A stretch of 64,000 bases of DNA from JAEUHM01 sp964538625 (GCA_964538625.1 CAZIGH010000026.1:1-64000), one strand, 5' to 3'; positions 41,239-49,770 are shown, numbered from the stretch's first letter. Notes: generated by a model from the sequence alone, not told the origin. Translations and numbers: made by a program.

Positions 41239-42167
41239 GGTGGGGGGGTGCGGCGTTTCCACCAGGCGGCGATGAGTCCTCCGACGATGTTCTGCATGAC
41301 GCCGCTGAACACGGCGGCAGCTGCGGCGAGCGGCATGGCGGGGAAGTGCTCTTTCGCGAGCGAGGCGGCCATGCCTCCATTCTGCATGCCCACCTCTATG
41401 CTCACGGTGCGCGCTGCCGTCTCGGGGTAACGGACTGCTTTGCAGACAGAGTAGCCCACGGCGAACCCGAGAATGTGAAGCAGCAGCGCGGCAGTGGCCA
41501 GCCTTCCGAAGTTCTGCGCTATGGCATCTGCGCTCGCGGCTACGATGCCGCCGCTGACCAGGGTGAAGGCGATGACGGCAATGGTAGGCCCGCAGGCACC
41601 TATCTTGTCCGCAGCCTTGGGCAGCTTCCAGCGAATCAAAACGCCAATCGCCACGGGTGCCACGACGAGCTGGAGAGCGGAGAGGCACATTCCCCACTGG
41701 TCCACAGGCACCAGCTTGCCCGCGAGTGCAGCGGTCCACAAAGGGGTGAAGACAAACGACAGCACGGTGGAGCACAGGGTGAGCACCACGGACAGGGCTA
41801 CGTTTGCGCGGGCGAGGTATGAGATCATGTTGGACGCCATGCCGCCCGGACAGCTCGCCACGAGGATGATGCCGACGGCGAGCCCCGCCTCCAGCTGCAT
41901 GAGCATGGCTACAAGCCAGCCGCAAAGGGGCATGATGGTGTATTGTGCGGCGAATCCCACGGCCACCGCTCCCGGCATGGATGCCACTGCCTTGAAGTCC
42001 GCGATGCTGAGTGTGAGGCCCATGCCCAGCATGGAAGCGGCCAAGGACCAGAAGATCCATGGCTTGTCGAACCAGAGCATGGTCTCCGGTTTGATGAACG
42101 CGATGACTGCCAGCGTCACCAGCCACAGGGGGTAGAGGTTGTTGAACCAGTGGAAGAAGCGAGTCAT
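41235..42167 (-). CDS. Bile acid:sodium symporter family (BASS) transporter
   Basis: A 310-aa membrane protein with about nine to ten helices. Family signatures: MLGMGLTLSIADFKAV, QYTIMPLCGWLVAMLM, GIILVASCPGGMASNMISYLARANVALSV (sodium-binding crossover) and VSIEVGMQNGGMAASLAKEHF (second crossover with the E-x-G-x-QN motif). Family members import bile acids, pantoate, pyruvate or sulfated compounds with sodium. The start at 42167 (MTRFFHWFNNLYP) is favoured over 42215 because it directly precedes the first helix. It is the first gene of a unit with the kinase and aldolase, suggesting uptake, phosphorylation and aldol cleavage of one substrate. Confidence 0.9.
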   Translation of the reverse strand: MTRFFHWFNNLYPLWLVTLAVIAFIKPETMLWFDKPWIFWSLAASMLGMGLTLSIADFKAVASMPGAVAVGFAAQYTIMPLCGWLVAMLMQLEAGLAVGIILVASCPGGMASNMISYLARANVALSVVLTLCSTVLSFVFTPLWTAALAGKLVPVDQWGMCLSALQLVVAPVAIGVLIRWKLPKAADKIGACGPTIAVIAFTLVSGGIVAASADAIAQNFGRLATAALLLHILGFAVGYSVCKAVRYPETAARTVSIEVGMQNGGMAASLAKEHFPAMPLAAAAAVFSGVMQNIVGGLIAAWWKRRTPPP

Positions 42168-42246
42168 CTGTGAGCTGGGGCAGTGACAACGTGCCTGCTG
42201 GGCGTTTTCCATCACTCCACAGGTGCCGTGTGTGGGTGTGAGATGC

Positions 42247-42552
42247 TCATTTGTCAGTTGTGCGCTTTCTTGCGGATGGCTTTCGCTGGATGGTCCGTTT
42301 CACGGCGGACTTCTTTTTGGCGGGCTCCCAGGTGCTGGGTTGTGGGATGCCTTTGCTGAACCATTTGCCGCCGCCTTTCTGCCACTGCTTTCTCCACTGG
42401 GCGGGGGAGATGTTTTGATCATCATCGGTGTATCCAGGCTCGAACCCGCAGGCGGGGCAGATCTCGTGCGATGCGCCGCCAGACTCACTGCGTTGAGGAG
42501 CACGCAGCCCGTCATAGCCACAGGCGGCGCAGAGGTGTTTGACTTTGGGCAT
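42247..42552 (-). CDS. Small zinc-ribbon protein of unknown function
   Basis: A 101-aa protein. Two CxxC pairs (Cys8/Cys11 in CAAC and Cys32/Cys35 in CPAC) form a zinc ribbon. These are followed by the segment PAQWRKQWQKGGGKWFSKGIPQPSTW and a basic tail (KKKSAVKRTIQRKPSARKR). The tail suggests nucleic-acid binding, but no function is known. It stands alone between the transporter and the FN3-like gene, on the same strand. Confidence 0.65.
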   Translation of the reverse strand: MPKVKHLCAACGYDGLRAPQRSESGGASHEICPACGFEPGYTDDDQNISPAQWRKQWQKGGGKWFSKGIPQPSTWEPAKKKSAVKRTIQRKPSARKRTTDK

Positions 42553-42575
42553 GGTGGTTTGGCGGCAGTGGGTTG

Positions 42576-43397
42576 TTAGAAAGGCAGCTCGCTCGGCTTG
42601 ATGGGGCGGCCTGGCTGTCGTGACCAGTAGCCCGGGCTGTTGGGGCGGAAGAAGGTCTTCGTGGTTCCGTCCCGGTTGTAGGCTGCGAAGGCGCGGGAGT
42701 TCGGCTCCCAGATGCGAAGAGTGCCATCAGCATCATCCCATTTCATGGGCAGCGAGTTCTGGCGGGCATATTGAAGAAAGAGCCATGCCTTTGCGGCATA
42801 GTCGTCCGGTGAGGTGCAGCGAAAGTCCTTCCCGTGGCGCTCGTAGTGGTCCTGAAGTGAGGGCATGTAGCCCCACGTTTCGTGAGTGGGCGGTGCTCGG
42901 GGCGGCGCGGCCTTTTGGGGCGTTTCGGTGGCGCTCGCTGGAGGTCGCTGGTCCGTGCTTCCCTCCGCGAGCTTGGGCAGTGGACGAGGAGTAGGCTTTT
43001 TTGTCTCTTCTGCGGTGTCAGACACGGCAGGTTTGGGATCTTCGAAGCCAGGACTCCAGGAAGGGGTGCCTTCTGTGGTCAGGGTGAGCCTTCCTTCGGC
43101 GAGCCACTGGCGTGCCGTGCCGGCCCGCACGAAGTAGGTTTTGCCTGGGAGGAGGTCGGTCAGGGTGACTTCATGGTAGAGGCCAAGTGCGCCTTCCGCC
43201 TTCTTTGGGAGCATTTCAGAGTGGGTGCCATAGGCCACCTTGGTGCCGCAGATGACATCTGTCTTCCAGCTCAGCACCACGCCGTTGTCGGTGGCGGTCA
43301 CCGTGACGGGGCTGGTGAGTTCCACGGCGGTGCATGGCGTTGCAAGAGCCAATGAAGCCAGGCAGCCTGCGAGGAGCGCTGTGAACCTTTGAATCAT
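42576..43397 (-). CDS. Secreted protein with fibronectin type III-like domain
   Basis: A 273-aa exported protein: signal peptide (LLAGCLASLALATPCTA), then one fibronectin III/purple-acid-phosphatase-N-like beta domain at about 25-110 (VTATDNGVVLSWKTDVICGTKVAYGTH ... HEVTLTDLLPGKTYFVRAGT). A Pro/Lys/Ala-rich linker follows (about 115-185), then a C-terminal region (DHYERHGKDFRCTSPDDYAAKAWLFLQYARQN ... LRIWEPNSRAFAAYNRDGTTKTFF) that looks like a small globular domain. This last part resembles domains in toxin-like or secreted proteins, but I cannot name a family. Function unknown. Confidence 0.7.
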   Translation of the reverse strand: MIQRFTALLAGCLASLALATPCTAVELTSPVTVTATDNGVVLSWKTDVICGTKVAYGTHSEMLPKKAEGALGLYHEVTLTDLLPGKTYFVRAGTARQWLAEGRLTLTTEGTPSWSPGFEDPKPAVSDTAEETKKPTPRPLPKLAEGSTDQRPPASATETPQKAAPPRAPPTHETWGYMPSLQDHYERHGKDFRCTSPDDYAAKAWLFLQYARQNSLPMKWDDADGTLRIWEPNSRAFAAYNRDGTTKTFFRPNSPGYWSRQPGRPIKPSELPF

Positions 43398-43427
43398 GAG
43401 GTCAGAGGACGAGGATTTGGTAAAAAA

Positions 43428-43454
43428 AGACCGCAGCCAAGGCGACTGCGGTCT
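43428..43454 (-). terminator. Rho-independent terminator of the 43478 gene
   Basis: A 9-bp perfect inverted repeat (AGACCGCAG 43428-43436 / CTGCGGTCT 43446-43454, loop 9 nt). On the minus strand it is followed by a run of seven T (plus-strand A at 43422-43428, which the stem enters by one base). It lies 24 bp after the stop of the gene at 43478-44731 and before the FN3-like gene. Confidence 0.85.
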
Positions 43455-43477
43455 GCAAAAGAGGCTCTGACCAGCAA

Positions 43478-44731
43478 TCAGGGGCTGCGCGGACGAGGAC
43501 GGGGACGGGGGCGCGCTGTCTGGTTGTTGCCGCCGTTGTTGCTGCCCGGGTTGCTAACGCCGCTCGAACCGCCGCCGCCGCCGCCAAACCCGGCGGAGGT
43601 GAAGGCGAAGGGATTGGTGACAGCAGGCTGTGCGGAATCACCGGTCATGCTGCCGCCGCTGTTGGAGGTGCCTTCTCCTGAGCCGCTACCAGCACCAGCA
43701 CCAGCACCGGCACCAGCGCCGCCAGCCAAGTTCTTGGGCTTGGCTTTGCCTTTGGACTTCACGGTGATTTTAGGACCCGCGACGGCGAACGCAGGGGGAT
43801 TGAAATCCGGCTCCCACCGCATGGCGATGTACCTTGCGGTGACGGGCTTGGCCAGCTTGGCATTGAGGTAGCCGCGACCTTGCTTGTCTTCCACCATGAG
43901 ATCAGGCTCTCTAGTCTCGAAGACGGAAGGATCAAATGACATGCGCCCCCGCCAGTCTTCTTTCTCCGGCAGTTGCTGATCCTTGAACGTGTAGGCGTAG
44001 AACCGGACGGGACGCGCGGAGTGCACTGAACCAAGCTCGGTGATGAGGCGCTCCTTGCCCAAGTCATAGATGATGGTCCGGAAGCGTTCTTCGGACTCGG
44101 GGAAATCAAAGCGATTGTACTTGGTGGCCAGTTCATCCGGCCCCTTGGTGTCTGGATGAATGTAGATGATGCGTGTGCCACCAAGACCGCCGCCGGCGTC
44201 TATGGAGCTGGAGTCACTCGGAGCGCCGTCCTGAAGATCAAACTCTTCCGCAGTCTCCGTGCCGAAAAGCTCCAGTGAGCGCACGGTGCCCCCCTTTGCC
44301 AGATCAAACTGAATGCGCACGTACTTCACCTGAGCGCTGGCGAACTTCACATTCACCAAGCGGTCTGCCGGTGTGAACACGGACTGACCGAGATTCGTCC
44401 ACGTCTGCTGGTCCACGCTCCCTGCCACTGCGATACGGCCTTCCGCACCGTCGTTCGTGATTCCTGCGAGATGGATGTTTGTCTGCCGCCCGAGATTGAA
44501 AACGGCCTCGCTGGAGCCTGTGCCCACCAGAGACGACGCACTGACATCATCTGAAACGAGATTCTCTGGCTGCCCGATGCCGCGTGAGTTGCTCACGCTC
44601 ACGCCCTCGATGGAGGCTGAAGCGAGGTCCACGGGCCGTTTCACGGATCCGCCCAATCTCTGCCACGCCGCTTGGGTGGTCGCAGCTGCCGTTGCAACCG
44701 CGAGAATAAGAATGTAGAACTTTGCTTTCAT
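43478..44731 (-). CDS. Exported discoidin-like protein with low-complexity tail
   Basis: A 417-aa protein with a signal peptide (FYILILAVATAAATTQA). Two beta-sandwich regions follow. About 50-165 resembles an F5/8 type C (discoidin) domain (SSEAVFNLGRQTNIHLAGITNDG, VSGSVDQQTWTNLGQSVF-like, VKYVRIQFDLAKGG). About 190-345 is similar (RFRTIIYDLGKERLITELGSVHSARPVRFYAYTF ... ARYIAMRWEP). The tail is low complexity: (GA)n, a Gly run and RPRPRPRPRSP, encoded by short tandem repeats near 43500-43720. Probably extracellular, perhaps carbohydrate binding. A strong terminator follows. Confidence 0.7.
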   Translation of the reverse strand: MKAKFYILILAVATAAATTQAAWQRLGGSVKRPVDLASASIEGVSVSNSRGIGQPENLVSDDVSASSLVGTGSSEAVFNLGRQTNIHLAGITNDGAEGRIAVAGSVDQQTWTNLGQSVFTPADRLVNVKFASAQVKYVRIQFDLAKGGTVRSLELFGTETAEEFDLQDGAPSDSSSIDAGGGLGGTRIIYIHPDTKGPDELATKYNRFDFPESEERFRTIIYDLGKERLITELGSVHSARPVRFYAYTFKDQQLPEKEDWRGRMSFDPSVFETREPDLMVEDKQGRGYLNAKLAKPVTARYIAMRWEPDFNPPAFAVAGPKITVKSKGKAKPKNLAGGAGAGAGAGAGSGSGEGTSNSGGSMTGDSAQPAVTNPFAFTSAGFGGGGGGSSGVSNPGSNNGGNNQTARPRPRPRPRSP

Positions 44732-44869
44732 CTTTGTCGCTACCTTACGCACGCTCGCTGACGCCCCATCGGAAGGTCGGTGAGGGGTCATGAAAACGGG
44801 CTAGGTGAGATTAAAGCCATGACTGAGAAAGAAAGTAAACATAATTTCCTGTCACGCAGCTCAAAGGTG

Positions 44870-44897
44870 TTGAAATTTCACAAAAATAGATAATAAT
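44870..44897 (+). promoter_or_regulatory. Possible promoter of TPM-domain gene pair
   Basis: An A/T-rich stretch holds TTGAAA (44870-44875) and, 16 bp later, AATAAT (44892-44897), a reasonable sigma-70 match directly before the GTG start at 44905. If correct, the transcript would have almost no leader. Confidence 0.35.
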
Positions 44898-44904
44898 TAG
44901 ATCC

Positions 44905-45561
44905 GTGCATTGTCCTCGTTGTTCAGCTGATGTGGCTCCAAATGCCTCCGAGTGTGGCGTTTGCAGGTTCACGCTTGCTGAGCTGGACGCTAGGCTTGGC
45001 AGCACTCACGCTGCGATTGATCCCATCATGGACGTAGCCCATTGCTTGCGGCTGGCAGACCGGACCATGCTGGAGTCTCTGCTTGATGACTTTGAGAGGC
45101 GATTTCCCCAGGTGCACCTAGCGCTGTTTCTGGGTGTGCTGCCAGCAGGCATGAGCGTGGTGGAGGCGGGGTTCTGGATCTTGAACCGGGGAGTGCGCAA
45201 GCGGCGCGGGGTGATGTGTGACAATCGCTTTGGTCTGCTGGTGCTGGTGGATCCAGCGGCACGGCAGGTGGGGGTAAGCATGGGCCGGGCACTGGAGCCT
45301 CTGCTTCCGGCTGCTGGGCTTACCGCGCTGCTGGAAAGGCATTCACACCATCTCTGGCATAGCGACTACGGTACCGCGCTGAAACAAATTGTGGGCGGGC
45401 TGGATGCGATGCTGCGGCGTGTGGGCCATGCGCGGAGGCGCGTGCCTGTGAACAACATGGTGGAAGAGCCACCGGGTCGGTTGGGCCTGCGGAAGAATAC
45501 ACGCCCTCTGTCTGCATCTACGGGAGAAGCGAAGGTCATCGCAAACAAGGAGCAAGCCTGA
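44905..45561 (+). CDS. Zinc-ribbon TPM-domain protein
   Basis: A 218-aa protein beginning at a GTG, chosen because it is the only start that includes the N-terminal zinc ribbon (CPRC at 3-6, CGVC at 17-20). Residues about 40-175 form a TPM (YgcG/TLP18.3) domain: LLDDFERRFPQVHLALFLGVLP, RGVMCDNRFGLLVLVDPAARQVGVSMGRALEPLL. The C-terminus is basic (RRVGHARRRVPVNNM). TPM domains occur in proteins linked to membrane or photosystem repair and to phosphatases. Its stop overlaps the next start by one base (TGATG), so the pair is coupled. Confidence 0.75.
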   Translation: MHCPRCSADVAPNASECGVCRFTLAELDARLGSTHAAIDPIMDVAHCLRLADRTMLESLLDDFERRFPQVHLALFLGVLPAGMSVVEAGFWILNRGVRKRRGVMCDNRFGLLVLVDPAARQVGVSMGRALEPLLPAAGLTALLERHSHHLWHSDYGTALKQIVGGLDAMLRRVGHARRRVPVNNMVEEPPGRLGLRKNTRPLSASTGEAKVIANKEQA

Positions 45562-46706
45562 TGAAGCCGATGCCAGTCAGACTCGTCATGTGCCTTGTTT
45601 TCATGGCATTGAGCGCCTGGGTTCAGGCAGATGAGACACGCTTTGCGCCATTGCCCGCTTGGTCTGCGGAGGAACAGGCCATCCTGGCGGCGCATCCGGA
45701 CACGCCGCTTTTGCTGGGGGGCCTTCTGTGGCCCAGGGGGGCGAATGGTGGACTCAATGTGGACCCGGATCTGCCCATCCTGCCTGAGGCAGATTTGGCA
45801 CCAAGTGAAGAGACGCGGTCGCCTGTGCTGGCGGACTCGCCAGACCTTGCGCAGCCGGTGGCCGACATCACCGGGTTTTTGCCGCCAGCCGCCATAGAGG
45901 AACCGGAGCCGCAACGGAAGCTGGAACCTACTCCGGAGCACGCGCTTCGTGCAACCGGAGAAGAGTTTGCTGAGTTGTGTTACGCAGCGGATCCCGAGCA
46001 CTTTGTCATTGATCCCTCATACCACTTCACGGAGCTGGAGCGGGAGGATGCGGAGCGCTTCCTGGAGTATCATGCCGGGGATGCCAAAATACGGGTGACG
46101 TTGCTGGTGATAGGGAGGGACGAGGTCTTGAACAAGCAGTTCGATTTCACGCGCCTGGCGCAGGGCGGTGTGCTCAGGGATAATACGGCTCTGCTGGTGC
46201 TGCCAGTGGGGGAGCCGTGGCGCTGCCGTCTGTTTTTCAGCAGCAACGTTCATCAAGGTGCCAGACCGGCAGAACTGGCGGAGATACTGAGTCGCGTCAT
46301 TGAACAGGGAAGGCAGAACCCAAGCCGCGAAGAGCAGCTGCATCGCATGCTGGTGGAGCTGTCGATTCAACTTTTCCAGCTTGAGCAAAGACTTGCTCCA
46401 CTTGAACCGAAGCCGGTCGATCATCCGGTGGCTTCACTGGAGCCCGAGCGGTTGACCGCCCCCGAACTAGCAGAGGTATTCTCAGACGAATCGCTTCCTG
46501 CAGCGATGCTCCGCCGCACGCTGGATCACGCCTATGCGCCCTGGATTCTCTACTCCGCACTGCTGCTCATGGCCGCGCTCGTGTGGCTGCGCTGGCGGGC
46601 TTACCGCATGAGACACTTCGAGTGGCTGCTGCCAGATGTGGAACCCGCCGCTTCAAGTCTTGGCGGCGAGTTTTCGGGAGGTGGAGTGATGATCGCCTAC
46701 CGCTGA
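45561..46706 (+). CDS. Exported membrane-anchored TPM-domain protein
   Basis: A 381-aa protein with a signal peptide (LVMCLVFMALSAWVQA), a Pro-rich region (about 50-125), a TPM domain at about 130-255 (HFTELEREDAERFLEYHAGDAKIRVTLLVIG, VLRDNTALLVLPVGEPWRCRLFFSSNV), one C-terminal membrane helix (YAPWILYSALLLMAALVWLRW), and a tail ending EFSGGGVMIAYR. The Gly-rich end resembles that of YgcG proteins. With the zinc-ribbon protein upstream it forms a two-component unit whose function is not known. Confidence 0.75.
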   Translation: MKPMPVRLVMCLVFMALSAWVQADETRFAPLPAWSAEEQAILAAHPDTPLLLGGLLWPRGANGGLNVDPDLPILPEADLAPSEETRSPVLADSPDLAQPVADITGFLPPAAIEEPEPQRKLEPTPEHALRATGEEFAELCYAADPEHFVIDPSYHFTELEREDAERFLEYHAGDAKIRVTLLVIGRDEVLNKQFDFTRLAQGGVLRDNTALLVLPVGEPWRCRLFFSSNVHQGARPAELAEILSRVIEQGRQNPSREEQLHRMLVELSIQLFQLEQRLAPLEPKPVDHPVASLEPERLTAPELAEVFSDESLPAAMLRRTLDHAYAPWILYSALLLMAALVWLRWRAYRMRHFEWLLPDVEPAASSLGGEFSGGGVMIAYR

Positions 46707-46708
46707 GT

Positions 46709-49051
46709 TCAGCGTTGTTTCGGCAGCCAGGTCTCTATAGGTGCCGCAGCAGCCTCAGCCGCTTTATCGCCCGGGGCGAAGGCCACACTGACGGTGTGTT
46801 TGCCCTTGAGGTCTTTTAGCGGCACCTTGAGCATGGTGATGCCTTTGAAGGAGCCCTCCGTCTGTGTGTTCGTTGGCTCAGGGACGGCCTCAGTGGCGAA
46901 TGAGGCGCCTTCAGGGGAGAGTAGAGTGACGGTCATGAGGTTGTTGCCCATTTTGAGGGTGGCCTTTTTCCCGTCCACGGTGACTTCTGCGCGGGTGTGC
47001 ATGACCCACTCTGGCGAGGAGGTGCCTTTGATTTCCATCTCGTCCTGCACGAGCACGAAGGGTGAGGCACCGCGCTTCATCATGAAGCCGCGCCGGTAGT
47101 CTTTCACCCGGTTGGAGTAGGCGTCCGAGAGGTCCACCACGGCCACCCCGACTTCAGGTGAACTATGAAAGGCCACGATCTCTGCCTTCGCCGTGAGTGA
47201 TTGGTTGTGAGGTAGCGCCGGGGGGCCGGGAGCCTTTTTCTTGTCGTCGTCAGCGGGTGCTCCGGCGAAACGCATGACATTTTGACCGAGTGTGTTGTCA
47301 CGATAGCGGTTGAAGCGGTTGGCGTCGTTGAGGTTTAAGGGGCGGCCTTGTGCAGAGAAGGTGCCCAGCTCGACCGCCCAGCGCTGGCCGCCTGCGTCGA
47401 GCACGAAGGTGCCCAGATCCAACTGCGAACCGGGGAGCGCATTGTCCCCGCCCTTGAAGCCGAGGAACATGGCCTTTGAATCATGCCAGGCGGACCGCAT
47501 GGCACCTACCCGAGCGGAGGCGATGGTGTAGTCAAAGTTTGCCGGCGTAGCCATGCCGGTGGAGTAGGGACTCATGAAAACGAGCTGCCCGGCCTGGTTC
47601 AGGCCGCCGCTTTGGTCGCTGGCCGCCGCGCCCACGTTGAAGGCGGCTACGCCCAGATTGCCATGGTTCATTTTCAGCCAGGTGCTGATCCATGGTTTGG
47701 TAAAGCCACTGCCCTCAAACGAGCAATAGTTGAACACACCAGCAGGGCCGTTGAGAAGAAGCCGAGCCCACTGGCTCTGTGGAATGCCCTCCACGGTGGT
47801 GATGCCATAATCACTGCCCGTCGCAGAGCGCAGGGTCATAGAGAGAATGGACAGTGCATCCAGCACGTCCTCACCGCGTGACAGTCCTTCAGACCAGATG
47901 CCATCCGGGGCGAACTGGGTGAGTCCGTCACCTAGTACTTTGGCCGCGCTGTTTGCGGCTTGTGCAGCCACGGCGGATTCCTCATCCAAGATGGCTATGG
48001 CAGCCACGAGAAGGGCGGAGGCCATGACCATTTCCTCAGAGGTCTTTGGCACTTTGCCTTCTGGCTTCTTGGGCGGCGGGGCTTTGCTGGGCTCGAGTTT
48101 CTGACCGGGTTCGGGGCGCTTGGTGGTGATGGGAAGCGACTCGTGTTCCAGATGCGCCTTGAGGGCATCCATGCCGAGCTGGATCAGCGAGGTTCGGATG
48201 GCGCGGGCCTGCTCGTCGTTGAGCGTGGAGCGGAACCAGTCATAACCCAGAGCCACGGCGAAGACGAACTCCGCACATTCGTGCCCCTCCTCTGGCTTCC
48301 AGTTGGTGAACTTGGAGAGGGCCTCCAGCTCACTGGGCATGCGCGCCTTCCACTTCGGATCTCCGCTGATATGGTCCATGAGCCCGAAGCTGAGGAACCG
48401 GTGCAGCCCCTCAGCGCCCACGCCGCCACCACGCCCGCCCTCGCCCCGCTTCTGCTGGAGCTCGTATTTGGAGAGCCATACCTCACCGGTCTTCTCCACG
48501 TTCTTGGCCAGTGCGGCGCTCACGGGATCCGTGCTCAGCCGCGCTTTCACAGCGGCCAAGCCACTTGCGTTCAGGAATACCCGTGGGCGCTCGCGCTTCA
48601 CCGCTCCCAAAATCTGCGAGCCGTTCGGGAACTTGAACTTCTTGGCTGGCACCACGGTGATCTGAGGCGGCGGTGGTGCAGGTGTTCCTGCTGGTGGAGC
48701 CGCTGCAGGAGGCGCTGCGGGAGGCGCTGCAGGAGGCGCTGCGGGAGGCGAACCAGGAGCTGGGGCCGTGGCTGGCGCACCCGCTGGAGCTGGCGCTGGA
48801 GCAGGCTTGGAGAGCTGTTCTTTAATGTAAAGCAGGTCCGCTTCCACCAGCCTATCCACACTCAGTGTGTAGGATTGCCCGGCTGGAGTCTGGATGGTGA
48901 CCGTGCGTTTGGCGGGATCGGCCGAGACCATGCTTGCCTCGATTTTCCGTCCGGAGGTTTTGTCCGTCCATGCACGCACCTCCATCCCAGTGGAGGTGGC
49001 GATGGCGCACCAACTGAACACAGCGGCGGTAAGGCTAAGAGAGAGTTTCAT
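46709..49051 (-). CDS. SHD1-like / heparinase II/III-like secreted protein
   Basis: A 780-aa exported protein. It has a signal peptide (LSLTAAVFSWCAIATSTG), then a small SLA1 homology domain 1-like beta domain at about 25-85 (VRAWTDKTSGRKIEASMVSADPAKR ... VDRLVEADLLYIKEQL). An Ala/Pro-rich linker is encoded by 12-bp repeats. The large remaining part resembles heparinase II/III and alginate-lyase type toroids plus beta sandwich (FLNASGLAAVKARLSTDPVS, YDWFRSTLNDEQARAIRTSLI, WSEGLSRGEDVLDALSIL, GSDYGITTVEGI). It may cleave acidic polysaccharides. The catalytic Tyr/His could not be assigned by eye. The start at 49051 is chosen for its signal peptide; the frame reaches 49141. Confidence 0.7.
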   Translation of the reverse strand: MKLSLSLTAAVFSWCAIATSTGMEVRAWTDKTSGRKIEASMVSADPAKRTVTIQTPAGQSYTLSVDRLVEADLLYIKEQLSKPAPAPAPAGAPATAPAPGSPPAAPPAAPPAAPPAAAPPAGTPAPPPPQITVVPAKKFKFPNGSQILGAVKRERPRVFLNASGLAAVKARLSTDPVSAALAKNVEKTGEVWLSKYELQQKRGEGGRGGGVGAEGLHRFLSFGLMDHISGDPKWKARMPSELEALSKFTNWKPEEGHECAEFVFAVALGYDWFRSTLNDEQARAIRTSLIQLGMDALKAHLEHESLPITTKRPEPGQKLEPSKAPPPKKPEGKVPKTSEEMVMASALLVAAIAILDEESAVAAQAANSAAKVLGDGLTQFAPDGIWSEGLSRGEDVLDALSILSMTLRSATGSDYGITTVEGIPQSQWARLLLNGPAGVFNYCSFEGSGFTKPWISTWLKMNHGNLGVAAFNVGAAASDQSGGLNQAGQLVFMSPYSTGMATPANFDYTIASARVGAMRSAWHDSKAMFLGFKGGDNALPGSQLDLGTFVLDAGGQRWAVELGTFSAQGRPLNLNDANRFNRYRDNTLGQNVMRFAGAPADDDKKKAPGPPALPHNQSLTAKAEIVAFHSSPEVGVAVVDLSDAYSNRVKDYRRGFMMKRGASPFVLVQDEMEIKGTSSPEWVMHTRAEVTVDGKKATLKMGNNLMTVTLLSPEGASFATEAVPEPTNTQTEGSFKGITMLKVPLKDLKGKHTVSVAFAPGDKAAEAAAAPIETWLPKQR
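48702..48750 (-). repeat. 12-bp tandem repeat coding an Ala-Pro linker
   Basis: Four tandem copies of a 12-bp unit (GCTGCAGGAGGC with a second variant GCTGCGGGAGGC) within the heparinase-like gene encode alternating Ala-Ala-Pro-Pro. Variable copy number between strains would only change linker length. Confidence 0.75.
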
Positions 49052-49199
49052 GACAGGGAGGTGAAAACGTTTTTGGGGCGAACTTTCTTGGACCGGAGAC
49101 GCACCGAAAGCGACGCTGCTCCTATCCCAGCAAAATGGCAAGTTCAGGTCAAGACTGGGATTGGATGGGTGAAAGGTGTCGAGGGAAGCTGCGGGCGGT

Positions 49200-49652
49200 T
49201 CATTCCTCTATCCACACTTCGGTGCCTTCTGGCACGAGATCATAAAGTTCTATCATGGCGTCATTCGTGAGTCGTACACACCCATGGCTTCCGCGCTGAC
49301 CGATGCGGCGCTCGTCATTGGTGCCGTGGATGTAGATGAAGCGGTCATAAGTGTTTGCATTCCGAGCCTCCAGTCCGTCGAGACGCAGAATGCGAGTGAG
49401 CACTAGGTCCTCGCTCGTGTCATCGCCCGGCTTCCAGCAGCCAACCGGCTGTCTTGCCTTGAAGATGGTGCCCCAGTCGGCCCCGTCCCCGTGCTTTTCC
49501 TTCACGACGAAGCGCCCGAGCGGCGTGCGCAGACTGCCTTCGGTGAATCCCAGTCCAAAGCGGGACGTTGAGCACGGCCACTCGCGGATCATGCGCGTGC
49601 CTTCCCAGAGCTGAAGCGTTTGCTTGGCCACGGAGACATGAATGCGTTTCAT
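49200..49652 (-). CDS. L,D-transpeptidase (YkuD domain), no signal peptide
   Basis: A 150-aa protein consisting of one YkuD domain. His109 in IHGTND and Cys125 in the SHGCVRL motif (122-128) form the catalytic pair; LRTPLGRF and the late VPEGTEVWI are also typical. Such enzymes make 3-3 peptidoglycan cross-links or attach lipoproteins. It begins at MKRIHVSVAKQTLQLWEG, the usual start of the domain, with no signal peptide or membrane helix. That is unexpected for a periplasmic enzyme; an upstream export signal is not visible in this frame. Confidence 0.88.
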   Translation of the reverse strand: MKRIHVSVAKQTLQLWEGTRMIREWPCSTSRFGLGFTEGSLRTPLGRFVVKEKHGDGADWGTIFKARQPVGCWKPGDDTSEDLVLTRILRLDGLEARNANTYDRFIYIHGTNDERRIGQRGSHGCVRLTNDAMIELYDLVPEGTEVWIEE

Positions 49653-49742
49653 CCCTTGTGCTTTACGTTTCTGGAGCGGAAGTCAAACCCCAGTCTGAAA
49701 TGCGGTGCTGAAAATCTTCCTCGCGTTCGCTCCAAGGCGGCG

Positions 49743-49770
49743 TTGACAGAAGGAGTTCTGTTTCGATAGT
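49743..49770 (+). promoter_or_regulatory. Probable promoter of the 49786 lipoprotein gene
   Basis: A perfect TTGACA (49743-49748) is followed after 16 bp by GATAGT (49765-49770), with the coding start only 15 bp downstream. The transcript leader would be short. A pattern-based call. Confidence 0.45.

Noticed and set aside
41239..42189. Long N-terminal extension of the kinase frame (open to 42189, giving 674 aa)
   Set aside because: The extra residues are Arg/His-rich out-of-frame reading of the transporter gene; kinase similarity begins only at 41238, which has an ATGA overlap with the transporter stop.
47960..49270. 436-aa open frame on the plus strand
   Set aside because: Antisense to the heparinase-like gene and partly to the Ala/Pro repeat; Arg/Cys/Trp-rich stretches are repeat translation, not a protein.
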